From contig CANKZZ010000003.1 of assembly GCA_947488655.1 (NCBI GenBank), positions 248,001 through 312,000 of the forward strand: a DNA stretch of 64,000 bases, read 5' to 3'. The notes under the pieces were generated by a model. That model did no database searches. It had not been told where the DNA came from and saw only the letters and a program-made list of their open reading frames with translations. Made by a program: the position numbers and the translations under genes. Of the stretch, positions 9,398-18,372 are shown one piece after another (the first letter of the stretch is position 1; each line of letters starts with the position of its first letter). Source of the DNA: an uncultured Psychroserpens sp. Lineage in GTDB: Bacteria > Bacteroidota > Bacteroidia > Flavobacteriales > Flavobacteriaceae.

Positions 9398-10612
9398 ATG
9401 CGAAAATTACTTGTTTTACCGCTTTTAGTATTAATTGTAGGTTGTAATCTCAATAGACCAGATGCTTTACAAGAAGGCGTTTGGAGAGCAGAGTTGCAAT
9501 TAACAGAGACTGAGGTATTACCTTTTAACTTTGAGGTTACTTCTCGAGATGCACTCAAAATTTTTAATGCAGACGAAGTTATAATGGTAACAGACATTAC
9601 TTATTCTAATGATACAGTTGTAATTAAAACACCTGTTTTTGAGGGTTATATTGAAGCAATTGTAAAAGATGGTACTTTAAATGGTAATTTTATAAAAGAG
9701 AGTTTAGATCGCATAGTTCCTTTTACTGCGGAAATAGGAAACACGTCTCGTTTTGATGTTGCTTCAACATCATCGACTCAAAATGTTACTGGTAATTGGG
9801 AAACTGTGTTTAGTCCAAATTCCGAAGAAGATAAATATATAGCTAAAGGTATTTTTGAACAGAATGGAAATATTGTAACAGGTACGTTTAGAACAACTAC
9901 TGGAGATTATCGATATTTAGAAGGTGTGATGGATGGTGATACGATGAAATTATCAACCTTTGATGGTGCACACGCCTTTTTGTTTACAGCACAAGTTAAT
10001 GATAGTACAATGAGTGGTAAATTTTACTCTGGCAATCATTGGGAAGAACCATTTACAGCTAAAAGAAACGAAAACTATGAGCTACCAAGTGCTAATGATT
10101 TAACTTTTTTAAATGAAGGTTATGATGCTTTAGAATTTACTTTTCCTGATGCCAATGGTAAACAAGTGTCTTTATCTGATAATCGTTTTAAAAATAAAGT
10201 TGTTATAGTGCAAATTATGGGAACATGGTGTCCAAATTGTTTAGATGAAAGTAAATATTACTCAGAGTTTTATAATAGCAATGCCGAAAAAGATATAGAG
10301 TTTGTGGCTTTAGCATTTGAGTATGCTAAAACAGAGGATAAGGCATTTAAAAGTATAAAGCGATTAAAAGATGATATTGGTATACAATATCCAATTTTGT
10401 TAGCTCAGTTTGGTACATCAAGTAAATCTAAGGCTCAAGAAAAATTACCAATGCTTAATCATGTGTTGTCTTATCCAACCTCAATATTTATTGACAAAAA
10501 AGGTAAGGTTAGAAAAATTCATACTGGATTTAACGGTCCAGCAACAGGAGAGAAGTTTATAGAATTCAAAGAAGAGTTCACAGGTTTTGTAAATCAACTA
10601 CTTGAGGAGTAA
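9398..10612 (+). CDS. TlpA/ResA-like thioredoxin-fold lipoprotein
   Basis: 404 residues. A lipoprotein signal peptide ends in LIVGC (lipidated C16). The first 240 residues form beta-rich domains without a recognised catalytic motif. From about residue 245 a thioredoxin-like domain of the AhpC/TSA-TlpA type begins, with the redox motif WCPNC at 277-281 (C278, C281) and the cis-proline region LSYPTSIFIDKKGKV. Family members are membrane-tethered periplasmic thiol-disulfide reductases, for example in cytochrome c maturation or disulfide repair. The partner is not identifiable here. It is transcribed divergently from pheT and ends convergently with another thioredoxin gene across a shared terminator. 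Confidence 0.85.
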   Translation: MRKLLVLPLLVLIVGCNLNRPDALQEGVWRAELQLTETEVLPFNFEVTSRDALKIFNADEVIMVTDITYSNDTVVIKTPVFEGYIEAIVKDGTLNGNFIKESLDRIVPFTAEIGNTSRFDVASTSSTQNVTGNWETVFSPNSEEDKYIAKGIFEQNGNIVTGTFRTTTGDYRYLEGVMDGDTMKLSTFDGAHAFLFTAQVNDSTMSGKFYSGNHWEEPFTAKRNENYELPSANDLTFLNEGYDALEFTFPDANGKQVSLSDNRFKNKVVIVQIMGTWCPNCLDESKYYSEFYNSNAEKDIEFVALAFEYAKTEDKAFKSIKRLKDDIGIQYPILLAQFGTSSKSKAQEKLPMLNHVLSYPTSIFIDKKGKVRKIHTGFNGPATGEKFIEFKEEFTGFVNQLLEE

Positions 10613-10655
10613 AAAAAATGCTTAATCAAGTTTAAACTTGGTTAAGCATTTTGTT
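10613..10655. terminator. Bidirectional intrinsic terminator
   Basis: The inverted repeat aatgcttaatcaag / cttggttaagcatt surrounds the loop tttaaa, with an A-run before it and a T-rich stretch after it. It lies between two convergent genes (ending at 10612 and 10675), so it probably serves both. Confidence 0.8.
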
Positions 10656-10674
10656 TATATATTAAAGAGATATG

Positions 10675-11436
10675 TTATAACTCTTCAATTATCTTTTGTA
10701 TCAATTCTGTTGTAGAAGCGTAATTTAAATCGTCTCTCTTTGCTGCATCTATAGCTTCTTTAGCTTTTTTTAGGGCAGTCGTATAATTTCCTGTTTTGTA
10801 TAATAAAGCAGCATGCGTATCTAGATTATAATAGTTAGCCTCTAACTCTATAGATCGTTCAACAATTTTAATGGCTTTTAATAAAGATTTTACATCTTCA
10901 TGCTCTTCATATGTGTGCCATGCTAACGAATTTAGATTAGATGAGTTATTCCAAATGTTATCTAGATTGTTTTGATTGTATTCATCATTGTTTCCATGAT
11001 TTTCTAAAGCACTGTATGAATTATAAGATTCGTAAACGGTTTCACTAATTTCATTATCTCTACCAGTCAAATGTTTGTAGATAAGTGCATTCATATCATT
11101 TTTACTCATAGCGCCTTCAATTTGTTCTAAATTGGTGCTGTTTTTTATAAATAAGTAAGTTGGCATTGCTGTTATGCCTAAGGCGTCATCAATCTTATTT
11201 TTGTCTACATCAATTTTATAAAAGTCTACTTCGCCATCATATTCTCTTTCTAATTCTGCTATAATAGGATCCATACGTTTGCAAGGACCACACCATGTTG
11301 CGTAAAAATCTAAAACAATTAAGCGGTCGTTATTAGTAAGTAATTTTTCTTCAGCATTACTGTCTGTTAATTCAGTTTGAGCGTGTCCTGATAATGTAAT
11401 AAGGCACAATAAAAGTAGGTTAATTAGGTTTTTCAT
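10675..11436 (-). CDS. Secreted thioredoxin-family protein with C-terminal TPR-like region
   Basis: 253 residues. A signal peptide (MKNLINLLLLCLITLSGHAQ) is followed by a thioredoxin domain at about 25-130 with the canonical active site WCGPC (C49, C52) and the GITAMPTYLFIKN cis-proline segment. A helical C-terminal half (about 160-253) contains TPR-like stretches, including SIELEANYYNLDTHAALLYKTGNY. It probably acts as a periplasmic thiol-disulfide oxidoreductase on protein substrates. It has a complete promoter upstream (11453-11483) and a perfect palindrome at the -33 position, so its expression is probably regulated. Confidence 0.88.
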   Translation of the reverse strand: MKNLINLLLLCLITLSGHAQTELTDSNAEEKLLTNNDRLIVLDFYATWCGPCKRMDPIIAELEREYDGEVDFYKIDVDKNKIDDALGITAMPTYLFIKNSTNLEQIEGAMSKNDMNALIYKHLTGRDNEISETVYESYNSYSALENHGNNDEYNQNNLDNIWNNSSNLNSLAWHTYEEHEDVKSLLKAIKIVERSIELEANYYNLDTHAALLYKTGNYTTALKKAKEAIDAAKRDDLNYASTTELIQKIIEEL

Positions 11437-11452
11437 CTTATTAGGTTTTAAG

Positions 11453-11483
11453 CAAATTTAGATTTTGAATTATTGATTATCAA
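11453..11483 (-). promoter_or_regulatory. Promoter TTG-N20-TAAATTTG of the secreted thioredoxin gene
   Basis: On the minus strand TTG (11481-11483) is followed after exactly 20 bases by TAAATTTG (11453-11460). This matches the Bacteroidota -33/-7 promoter form TTG-N17-23-TAnnTTTG. The -7 box is 16 bp from the ATG at 11436, so the 5' leader would be very short. Confidence 0.6.
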
Positions 11484-11509
11484 TACCTAATATTAGGTAT
11501 ATTGATTAT
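11472..11509. promoter_or_regulatory. 18-bp perfect palindrome with flanking direct repeats, likely operator
   Basis: ATACCTAATATTAGGTAT (11483-11500) is a perfect palindrome. It is flanked by two identical 9-mers, ATTGATTAT at 11472-11480 and 11501-11509. Its edge overlaps the TTG -33 box of the thioredoxin promoter, where a dimeric repressor or activator would bind. The regulator is unknown. The rest of 11437-11802 is AT-rich with no other feature seen. Confidence 0.5.
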
Positions 11510-11802
11510 ATATCTCATAAAATATTGGATAAAATACGTGTTTCTTCTTTGTATTAAACTTTTATAATGATTTGGTTTTCAGGTTTTAATTTTTGGTTAG
11601 CTGCTTTTTAAATGAGGTTCATGTTTAAATATTATCATTTGTGCGCAAATTAAACCTGATTGCAAATATTCTATGTAGAACAATTTTGCTATTTAAAATT
11701 TAAATAATAATGTTTAGCAATTGCTACCAATAGCAGGTCTACTAACAAGTATTAGAATATTAGAGGGTCTTAGTTGGGTATTTTAATACATGTGTTATAC
11801 TG

Positions 11803-12390
11803 TTATCCATGTATAGATCCAGATTTTCCGTAGCTTTTAATGACTTCTCCTTCAAACTCAATAAGTTCTTGCCAACGTTTATCAACATCAATGTCTTTAC
11901 CATATTTTCTGGCAAAGGTGATAAAGGTGGTGTAGTGTCCTGCCTCACTAACCATTAAATCATAATAAAACTTTGATAGCTCTTCATCCTTAATACGTTG
12001 TGATAATAATTTAAAGCGTTCGCAACTACGTGCTTCTATCATTGCAGAAAATAAAAGACGATCTACCATACTTTGTAGTCTGCTTCCGCCTTTATTCATA
12101 AACTTATAAAGTTCATTTACGTAGCTGTCTTTGCGTTCTCGACCTAAAGTGTAACCTCTTTTTTTAATAATTTCATGCACCATTTGAAAATGCTCTAACT
12201 CCTCTTTGGCAAGTTCTAATAAATCGGTAACTAAATCAGGATATTCAGAATTATGCGTAATAATTGTAATGGCATTGGTGCATGCTTTCTGTTCACACCA
12301 CGCATGATCGGTAAGGATTTCTTCAATATTATCTTCTGCGAGTTTAGCCCAACGCGGATCGGTTTCTAATTTGAGGTGAAGCATGCTCAT
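11803..12390 (-). CDS. miaE: tRNA-(ms2io6A)-hydroxylase MiaE
   Basis: 195 residues, a ferritin-like diiron enzyme that hydroxylates the isopentenyl group of ms2i6A at tRNA position 37 using O2. The diiron ligand pattern is visible: an E in the first helix pair, then AKEELEHFQMVHEI (ExxH), EARSCERFKLLSQ and SEAGHYTTFITFA (ExxH). The length and the start MLHLKLETDPRWAKLAE match the family. ATG codons at 12390 and 12384 are both possible. It lies 60 bp downstream of recG on the same strand. It acts in the cytoplasm after MiaA and MiaB, neither of which is in the window. Confidence 0.92.
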   Translation of the reverse strand: MSMLHLKLETDPRWAKLAEDNIEEILTDHAWCEQKACTNAITIITHNSEYPDLVTDLLELAKEELEHFQMVHEIIKKRGYTLGRERKDSYVNELYKFMNKGGSRLQSMVDRLLFSAMIEARSCERFKLLSQRIKDEELSKFYYDLMVSEAGHYTTFITFARKYGKDIDVDKRWQELIEFEGEVIKSYGKSGSIHG

Positions 12391-12452
12391 TTTTTCTAAA
12401 TTTTAGGTTTGTAAAGATAGAAAAATATGTATTCTAAGATTCAAATGATTTT

Positions 12453-14591
12453 TTAGCTAATATAATTCCAAATATTCTTGTATTTACCAATCTCGCGGTA
12501 AGCATTTAAAATTGTTTTATGCTCGGGTAATACTAAAGAAGGGTCGCTGCTAAGTATTTTTTTTGCATAAAAACGAGCACTTTGCAAAATGTCTTTATCT
12601 TTTATAACATCTGCTATTTTTAAATTTAAAACACCGCTTTGTTGGGTTCCCATGATATCTCCAGGACCTCTTAATTTTAAATCTACTTCAGCAATTTCAA
12701 AGCCATCACTCGTTTTTGTCATGGTTTCTAAGCGTATCTTGCTATCTTGACTTAATTTGTGACTTGTCATTAAAATACAAAAACTTTGCTCTGCACCACG
12801 ACCAACACGACCTCGCAATTGATGTAATTGTGATAAGCCAAAACGCTCTGCACTTTCAATAATCATTACAGATGCGTTTGGTACATTAACGCCAACTTCT
12901 ATAACAGTAGTAGCTACCATAATATTTGTCTCGCCTTTGACAAAACGTTGCATTTCAAAATCTTTATCTGCTGGTTTCATTTTACCATGTACAATCGAGA
13001 TTTGATATTTAGGCTGCGGAAATTCTCTTACTATACTTTCATAGCCATCCATTAAATCTTTATAATCCATGTGCTCACTTTCTTGTATTAACGGATAGAC
13101 GATATAAACCTGTCTACCTTTTTCAATTTCATCTCGCATAAACCTCATAACTTTTAAGCGATTTGAATCGTATCTGTGAACCGTTTTTATGGCTTGTCTT
13201 CCTGGTGGTAATTCATCAATAATTGAGATGTCTAAATCACCATAAACCGACATAGCTAAAGTACGCGGAATTGGCGTTGCAGTCATGACCAAAACATGTG
13301 GCGGAATTATCTTAATTTCGGTCTCATCTGGTAGGGTAGAAGTAGGACCTTTTTTCCATAATTTTGATCGTTGAGCAACTCCAAATCTGTGTTGCTCATC
13401 TATAATAGCAAGCCCTAAATTTTTGAATTTCACCTTATCTTCCAGTAGTGCGTGAGTGCCAATTAAGATTTGTAAATTACCATTTTCTAAAGATTCGTGT
13501 ATATCTCGACGTTGTGAAGTGTTACTTGAACCTGTTAATAGTTTTATACTGATATTCAATTTATTAGCTAACTCGCTTAATCCTTGATAGTGTTGTACTG
13601 ACAAAATTTCAGTAGGAGCCATTAAGCACGCTTGAAAACCGTTGTCAAGTGCCATGAGCATTGACATGAACGCTACTATGGTCTTGCCTGAGCCTACATC
13701 ACCTTGTAGTAATCTGTTCATTTGTGCATTACTACCCAAATCGTATCTAATTTCTTTGAGAACTCGCTTTTGAGCATTGGTTAATTCAAACGGTAAATGC
13801 TCGTTGTAGAACGAATTAAAATATGTGCCAACTTGGGTGAAAGGGACACCTTTAATTTTTGATTTTTGGATAAGATTTTTCAAAATTAATTGAATCTGAA
13901 TATAGAATAATTCTTCAAATTTTAACCTAAATTGAGCTCGTGCTAAAAGCTCATTGTTTTTAGGAAAATGTACATTAAAAAGTGCTTCGCTTTTTGATAA
14001 TAATTTAAGCTCAGAAATTAGTGATGTTGGAAGCGTTTCAACAAAGCGTCCGTTTGTTTCTAAAAACAAACTTTGCATTATAGTATTCATTACTTTATTT
14101 GTAATGCCTTTATTAGATAATTTTTCGGTTGATGGGTAAACAGCTTGCATGGTCGACCGTAAATTCTGTTCATGCGATTTTAAAGGTTCAAATTCTGGAT
14201 GTGGCATTGAAAAGACACCATTAAACCAGTTTACTTTTCCGAAGATAACATAAGGTATATTGGGCTTTAGACTTTCTTTAATCCATTTTTGACCTCTAAA
14301 CCAAACCAGTTCCATGCGACCAGTATCATCTAGAAATGTCGCAACCAATCGCTTACCTCTTTTTTGAGCTACTTCTTTAAAACCTGTTATTTTACCTATG
14401 ATTTGAACCTCTGCGCTATTGCGTTGTAATTGATTGATTTTGTAATATTTAGTGCGATCGAGATAGCGGTTTGGGAATAGGTTAATCAAATCCTGATAGG
14501 TGTGAATGCCTAACTCGCTTCGCAGTAAATCTGCGCGATTAGGACCAACACCTTTGAGGTAATCTATAGGAGTTTGAAGTTTAGAACTCAT
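12453..14591 (-). CDS. recG: ATP-dependent DNA helicase RecG
   Basis: 712 residues, close to the usual length. An N-terminal wedge/OB domain (FPNRYLDRTKYYKI, then AEVQIIGKITGF) precedes the superfamily-2 motor. Motor motifs are Walker A GDVGSGKT, the DEQH box IIDEQHRFGVAQR, MTATPIPRTLAM, and the motif VI region QLRGRVGRG. RecG remodels stalled replication forks and Holliday junctions, driving fork reversal. It starts at ATG 14591 (MSSKLQTPIDYLKGVGPNRA) and points toward miaE. One CTTCGGAA copy lies within it (14237-14244). Confidence 0.97.
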   Translation of the reverse strand: MSSKLQTPIDYLKGVGPNRADLLRSELGIHTYQDLINLFPNRYLDRTKYYKINQLQRNSAEVQIIGKITGFKEVAQKRGKRLVATFLDDTGRMELVWFRGQKWIKESLKPNIPYVIFGKVNWFNGVFSMPHPEFEPLKSHEQNLRSTMQAVYPSTEKLSNKGITNKVMNTIMQSLFLETNGRFVETLPTSLISELKLLSKSEALFNVHFPKNNELLARAQFRLKFEELFYIQIQLILKNLIQKSKIKGVPFTQVGTYFNSFYNEHLPFELTNAQKRVLKEIRYDLGSNAQMNRLLQGDVGSGKTIVAFMSMLMALDNGFQACLMAPTEILSVQHYQGLSELANKLNISIKLLTGSSNTSQRRDIHESLENGNLQILIGTHALLEDKVKFKNLGLAIIDEQHRFGVAQRSKLWKKGPTSTLPDETEIKIIPPHVLVMTATPIPRTLAMSVYGDLDISIIDELPPGRQAIKTVHRYDSNRLKVMRFMRDEIEKGRQVYIVYPLIQESEHMDYKDLMDGYESIVREFPQPKYQISIVHGKMKPADKDFEMQRFVKGETNIMVATTVIEVGVNVPNASVMIIESAERFGLSQLHQLRGRVGRGAEQSFCILMTSHKLSQDSKIRLETMTKTSDGFEIAEVDLKLRGPGDIMGTQQSGVLNLKIADVIKDKDILQSARFYAKKILSSDPSLVLPEHKTILNAYREIGKYKNIWNYIS

Positions 14592-14603
14592 AGTTGCGAA
14601 TTT

Positions 14604-14637
14604 ACCAAATTCCCACGAAAGTGGGAATCCCTTTGGT
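14604..14637. repeat. REP-like imperfect hairpin
   Basis: ATTCCCAC (14609-14616), loop GAAA, GTGGGAAT (14621-14628) form an 8-bp perfect stem. An outer pair, ACCAAA (14604-14609) and TTTGGT (14632-14637), extends it around a small bulge. No T-run follows on either strand, so it resembles a repetitive extragenic palindrome more than a terminator. It lies in the divergent gap between recG and the M1 aminopeptidase. Confidence 0.55.
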
Positions 14638-14689
14638 GATTGAAATACAGATTAAATTAAGAAGTAATAATAGTTGTTTCTTGTTAAGT

Positions 14690-14725
14690 GAGAATCTCAT
14701 CGAGAGCGAAGCGAAGAATCTCATC
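14690..14725. repeat. Direct repeat GAATCTCATC around a GAGCGAAGCGAAG core
   Basis: GAATCTCATC occurs at 14692-14701 and 14716-14725, separated by gagagcgaagcgaa. Together with the REP-like hairpin 60 bp upstream this looks like a composite intergenic repeat inserted in the recG/aminopeptidase gap. Copy number elsewhere in the genome cannot be seen here. Confidence 0.45.
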
Positions 14726-14789
14726 ATTTTCTACTTTATTAATGTTTACAAAAACCGTATTTTGGTCTCATCTTTGATAAAATCTACAC

Positions 14790-16817
14790 ATGAAACAGTT
14801 AGTACAATTTATTATATTTTTATTTTTCTTCGGAAATGTAACTGCACAACAAACCAATTATGTGGATTTTAAGAGAATCGAAGCTAATTTGAATTTATCA
14901 TTAGAAATGCAGCGCGTTGAGGGTATATATTTTGTTGAATTTGAGGTTTTAAAAGATATCGACTCTATTTTTTTAGATGCAAAGCATATACAACTAAAAT
15001 CTGAAGTTTGGGAAGATTCTGGAATTGAAAATGACTTCAATAATTCTCTTACTGAAAGAACTATAAAGTCTAAAGCCAAGGATGGTAAAATGTGGTTTTA
15101 TGATAATTTTAAAGTAGGTAAGGTGGTAAGATTAGGTTTAAGGTATGAGGCTTCTCCAAAAAAAGCACTCTATTTTGTCGATAAACAAATCTGGACACAA
15201 GGTCAAGGGAAATACACAAGCAATTGGTTACCAAGTATAGATGATGTTAATGATAAAATTGAGTTTGATTTATCGATCACCTATAAAAACGGTTATGAAG
15301 TTTTAGCAAATGGAAAGCTTATAGATAAAGAAGTTGGAGAAGAATTTACTAAATGGCATTACGACATGCAAAAACCAATGTCGAGCTACTTAGTCGCTCT
15401 CGCAATAGGTAAATACAATAAACAAACGGAAACTTCAAATAGCGGAATCTCTTTAGAATACTACTATTATCCAGATGATTCCTTAAAAGTTGAGCCAACC
15501 TATCGTTACTCTAAACAAATGTTTGACTTCTTAGAAGAAGAAATCGGTTTCCCATATCCTTGGCAAAATTACAAGCAAGTGCCTGTAAAAGACTTTTTGT
15601 ATTCTGGGATGGAAAATACAAGCTTGACTATTTTCTCAGATAGTTTTGTAGTCGATTCCATTGGGTTTAACGATAAAAATTATATCACTGTAAATGCTCA
15701 CGAGTTAGCGCATCAATGGTTTGGTGATTTGGTAACAGCGACTTCTGGTGAGCATCACTGGCTTCAAGAAGGGTTTGCGACGTATTATGCCTTACTGGCT
15801 GAGCGCAATGTTTTTGGTGATGACCATTATTACTGGCAGTTGTTTGAAAACGCTCAAGAACTTATTGCTCAAGAGGAAGCGAGTCAAAGTACATCGCTTT
15901 TAAATCCAAAATCTAGTAGTACGACCTTTTATAAAAAAGGTGCTTGGGCATTGCATATTTTGAGAGAGCGAGTAGGTGATAGTGCATTTAATGGCGCTGT
16001 GAAAACATATTTAAATACCCATCAATTCGGAAATGTAACAACTACCGATTTTATTTCAGAAGTTGAAAAAACGAGCCAACAAGACTTATCTGATTTTGTT
16101 GATGAATGGTTGACTAAAATAACGCTTCCGGAAGATGCGATGGTAAAAAGTCTTAAAAAATCTAGCTTTATGCGAGAGTATTTAGAAATAAACTGTAACG
16201 ATTATTCTCAAAAATGCAAGGATTATTTGGTTTCTAATCTTTCCGATAAGGCAAAAATAAAAGTGGTGAGTCAAATTTCAGAATATATTGAGGCAGAAGC
16301 ATTTAATAATAGTTTAGAGGTGCGACAAGCTATTGCTCAGTATGTTAGTGAAATTCCGAACGAATTAAAAACAGAGTACGAATCTCTTTTGGATGATAAA
16401 TCATACATAACGATTGAGGTTGCTTTATATAATTTATGGGTTAATTTCCCAGAGGAGCGCGTCAAATATTTGCATAAAACCAAAAATATTAAAGGTTTTA
16501 ACGATTATAATGTGAGATTGCTTTGGTTAGTACTACATTTAAACACTATTGAGTTTCAGCCAGATAAAAAACAAGCTGTTTTAAATGAGTTAATAAGTTT
16601 TAGTTTGCCTGAGCATCATTTTGAATTACGAATGAAAGCCTTTAGTTATCTAAAACTCATTGGAGGTTTTGAGACTGAATCTGTAAAAAGTTTGCTTGAA
16701 GCTACAAAACATCATAATTGGCGATTTTCTAAATATGCCAAAAATGTAATTGAAGAGTTGGAAAAAGAAGATATGTACAAGCAATTGATAGAACAACTTA
16801 AAAACGCGCAGGAGTGA
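14790..16817 (+). CDS. M1-family metallo-aminopeptidase, secreted
   Basis: 675 residues with a signal peptide (MKQLVQFIIFLFFFGNVTAQ). The gluzincin zinc site HELAH lies at 304-308 with the third ligand E327 in WLQEGFA, the exact HExxH-18-E spacing. The substrate-binding GMEN motif is at 273-276. The catalytic domain is followed by a helical HEAT-like C-terminal domain with PEERVKYLHKTKNI and SFSLPEHHFELRMKAFSYL. It probably trims peptides in the periplasm or at the surface. Its stop overlaps the GTG start of the patatin gene (GTGA), indicating translational coupling. A CTTCGGAA copy lies inside the signal-peptide codons (14828-14835). Confidence 0.93.
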   Translation: MKQLVQFIIFLFFFGNVTAQQTNYVDFKRIEANLNLSLEMQRVEGIYFVEFEVLKDIDSIFLDAKHIQLKSEVWEDSGIENDFNNSLTERTIKSKAKDGKMWFYDNFKVGKVVRLGLRYEASPKKALYFVDKQIWTQGQGKYTSNWLPSIDDVNDKIEFDLSITYKNGYEVLANGKLIDKEVGEEFTKWHYDMQKPMSSYLVALAIGKYNKQTETSNSGISLEYYYYPDDSLKVEPTYRYSKQMFDFLEEEIGFPYPWQNYKQVPVKDFLYSGMENTSLTIFSDSFVVDSIGFNDKNYITVNAHELAHQWFGDLVTATSGEHHWLQEGFATYYALLAERNVFGDDHYYWQLFENAQELIAQEEASQSTSLLNPKSSSTTFYKKGAWALHILRERVGDSAFNGAVKTYLNTHQFGNVTTTDFISEVEKTSQQDLSDFVDEWLTKITLPEDAMVKSLKKSSFMREYLEINCNDYSQKCKDYLVSNLSDKAKIKVVSQISEYIEAEAFNNSLEVRQAIAQYVSEIPNELKTEYESLLDDKSYITIEVALYNLWVNFPEERVKYLHKTKNIKGFNDYNVRLLWLVLHLNTIEFQPDKKQAVLNELISFSLPEHHFELRMKAFSYLKLIGGFETESVKSLLEATKHHNWRFSKYAKNVIEELEKEDMYKQLIEQLKNAQE

Positions 16818-17710
16818 GGGCATTAGTAATATCTGGTGGTGGAAGTAAAGGAGCGTTTGCAGGAGGTGTTGCGCAATATTTGATGGAAGGTCAAGGCAGA
16901 GAGTATGATATGTTTTTAGGGACGTCTACTGGTAGTTTATTGATTAATCATTTAGCGTTAGGAGATATTGGTAAATTATATGATGTATTTACTAACGTGC
17001 AACAACATGATATTTTTAGTGTAAGCCCATTTGTACAGCGAAAAAAAGGAGATAGAGAATATGTGTCTATAGACTTTGTAAATTCTCTCTGGCAATTTAT
17101 ACGTCGTAAACGTACGTTTGGAGAGAGTAAAGCGCTGAGGCGACACATTAAGCGGAATTTCACAAAAGAAGAGTATAATAGAATTAGGGAAACTAAAGAA
17201 GATGTCGTTGTCACGGTTTCTAATTTATCTATGAATCGTGTAGAGTATAAGTCTATTAAGGACTGTACTTATGAGGAATATTGTAATTGGATATGGATAT
17301 CTTGTAACTACATACCTTTTATGTCTTTGGCTAAGGTTAATGGTTATGAATATGCAGATGGTGGATTGGGATGTGTAATACCTATTAGAGAAGCCATCTT
17401 GCGTGGTGCTACAGAAATTGATGCTATAGTTTTAGAAGCAGAGCAAATGGAGCGTACTAAAGTATTGGGTAAAAATCCGTTTTCGTTAATGCTTAATTTA
17501 TTTGGACACCTATTAGATCAGGTTGAAAAAAACGACATAGTCATTGGTAAACTTGCTGCAAAAAACAGAGGAGTTAAGCTTAATCTCTATTATACACCAG
17601 TGAGTTTAACAGAAAACTCGTTAATCTTTAGTAAACGGTTAATGACGAAATGGTGGGAGCAAGGGTATGAGTACGCAAAGGGTAAACATGATGACGCTCC
17701 ATTATTATAA
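16814..17710 (+). CDS. Patatin-like phospholipase family protein, GTG start
   Basis: 298 residues. The serine lipase motifs of the patatin family are complete: oxyanion loop SGGGSKGAF (7-15), nucleophile GTSTG (36-40, S38) and catalytic aspartate in ADGG (D182). No signal peptide is present, so it is probably cytoplasmic or membrane-associated and hydrolyses acyl ester bonds in lipids. The start must be the GTG at 16814, because the glycine-rich loop begins only six residues later and no upstream start is available. The GTGA overlap with the aminopeptidase stop shows coupling. Substrate unknown. Confidence 0.9.
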   Translation: MRALVISGGGSKGAFAGGVAQYLMEGQGREYDMFLGTSTGSLLINHLALGDIGKLYDVFTNVQQHDIFSVSPFVQRKKGDREYVSIDFVNSLWQFIRRKRTFGESKALRRHIKRNFTKEEYNRIRETKEDVVVTVSNLSMNRVEYKSIKDCTYEEYCNWIWISCNYIPFMSLAKVNGYEYADGGLGCVIPIREAILRGATEIDAIVLEAEQMERTKVLGKNPFSLMLNLFGHLLDQVEKNDIVIGKLAAKNRGVKLNLYYTPVSLTENSLIFSKRLMTKWWEQGYEYAKGKHDDAPLL

Positions 17711-17839
17711 TTTACAATAGTCGCTTTATTAAACAGGGTTAGATGGTGTAAGCTCTATACTTCTACTTTAGTTTATCTACAAATTTATACGAGATAAAAT
17801 TTTCAATTAAATAGTAATACGTGTTGGTTGTTATGATAT

Positions 17840-18358
17840 TTACCAAATATTAGAAACTTCTTCTTTGATAAAAGAAAGTGCTGCATCGCTAGGCGATCTT
17901 TTTTCTACCATGTCTGTTAAAATTGTTTCTCTTAGTTTATCTGCACTATCAACCTTGTCAGACAAAGCTGCTTTTCTAATCATTTGAATTGTGGCATTTT
18001 TAGCTGTAGATGCGATGCTCCAACATTGGTCTGTAACATAGATTTGCTGCGCTAAATTATGATCGTATTCTTGTTCTATGTTTGCTATAAGTAAAGATTC
18101 GTAATCTGCTTTATTTGAAGATGTTGGGTTTACTCTTAAAAGTAGTTTTGATGGTTTAATTCTTTCTAAATAAAGCGAGAGTCTTTCATAGGCTTGGAGA
18201 CGTACAGGTAAGCTGTCTTTTTGCAACTCTTTTTGTATCATAAACTCTCTTCGGTTGTTTTCATTTTCTATATGTTCTTTAAAAAATAAAAAGGCAATTG
18301 CTCCGGTTACGAGTGCAGGAATACAGTAAAGTAAAAGTCCTAAAATATCTAAATCCAT
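17840..18358 (-). CDS. Conserved single-pass membrane protein of unknown function
   Basis: 172 residues. One N-terminal membrane helix (about residues 4-26, ILGLLLYCIPALVTGAIAFLFF) is followed by a charged, mostly helical cytoplasmic region (ENNRREFMIQKELQKDSLPVRLQAYERLSLYLERIKPS). No catalytic motif was recognised. Similar proteins are common in flavobacteria beside glutamate-synthase-like genes, but no function can be claimed. It is 14 bp downstream of the FMN glutamate synthase gene and is probably in its operon. It could serve as a small partner or scaffold. Confidence 0.75.
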   Translation of the reverse strand: MDLDILGLLLYCIPALVTGAIAFLFFKEHIENENNRREFMIQKELQKDSLPVRLQAYERLSLYLERIKPSKLLLRVNPTSSNKADYESLLIANIEQEYDHNLAQQIYVTDQCWSIASTAKNATIQMIRKAALSDKVDSADKLRETILTDMVEKRSPSDAALSFIKEEVSNIW

Positions 18359-18372
18359 AATTGGGTTTTGTT

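Noticed and set aside
11760-11948. Open frame overlapping the 3' end of miaE in another frame
   Set aside because: MiaE is clearly coding here and the frame has no recognisable start region or motif.
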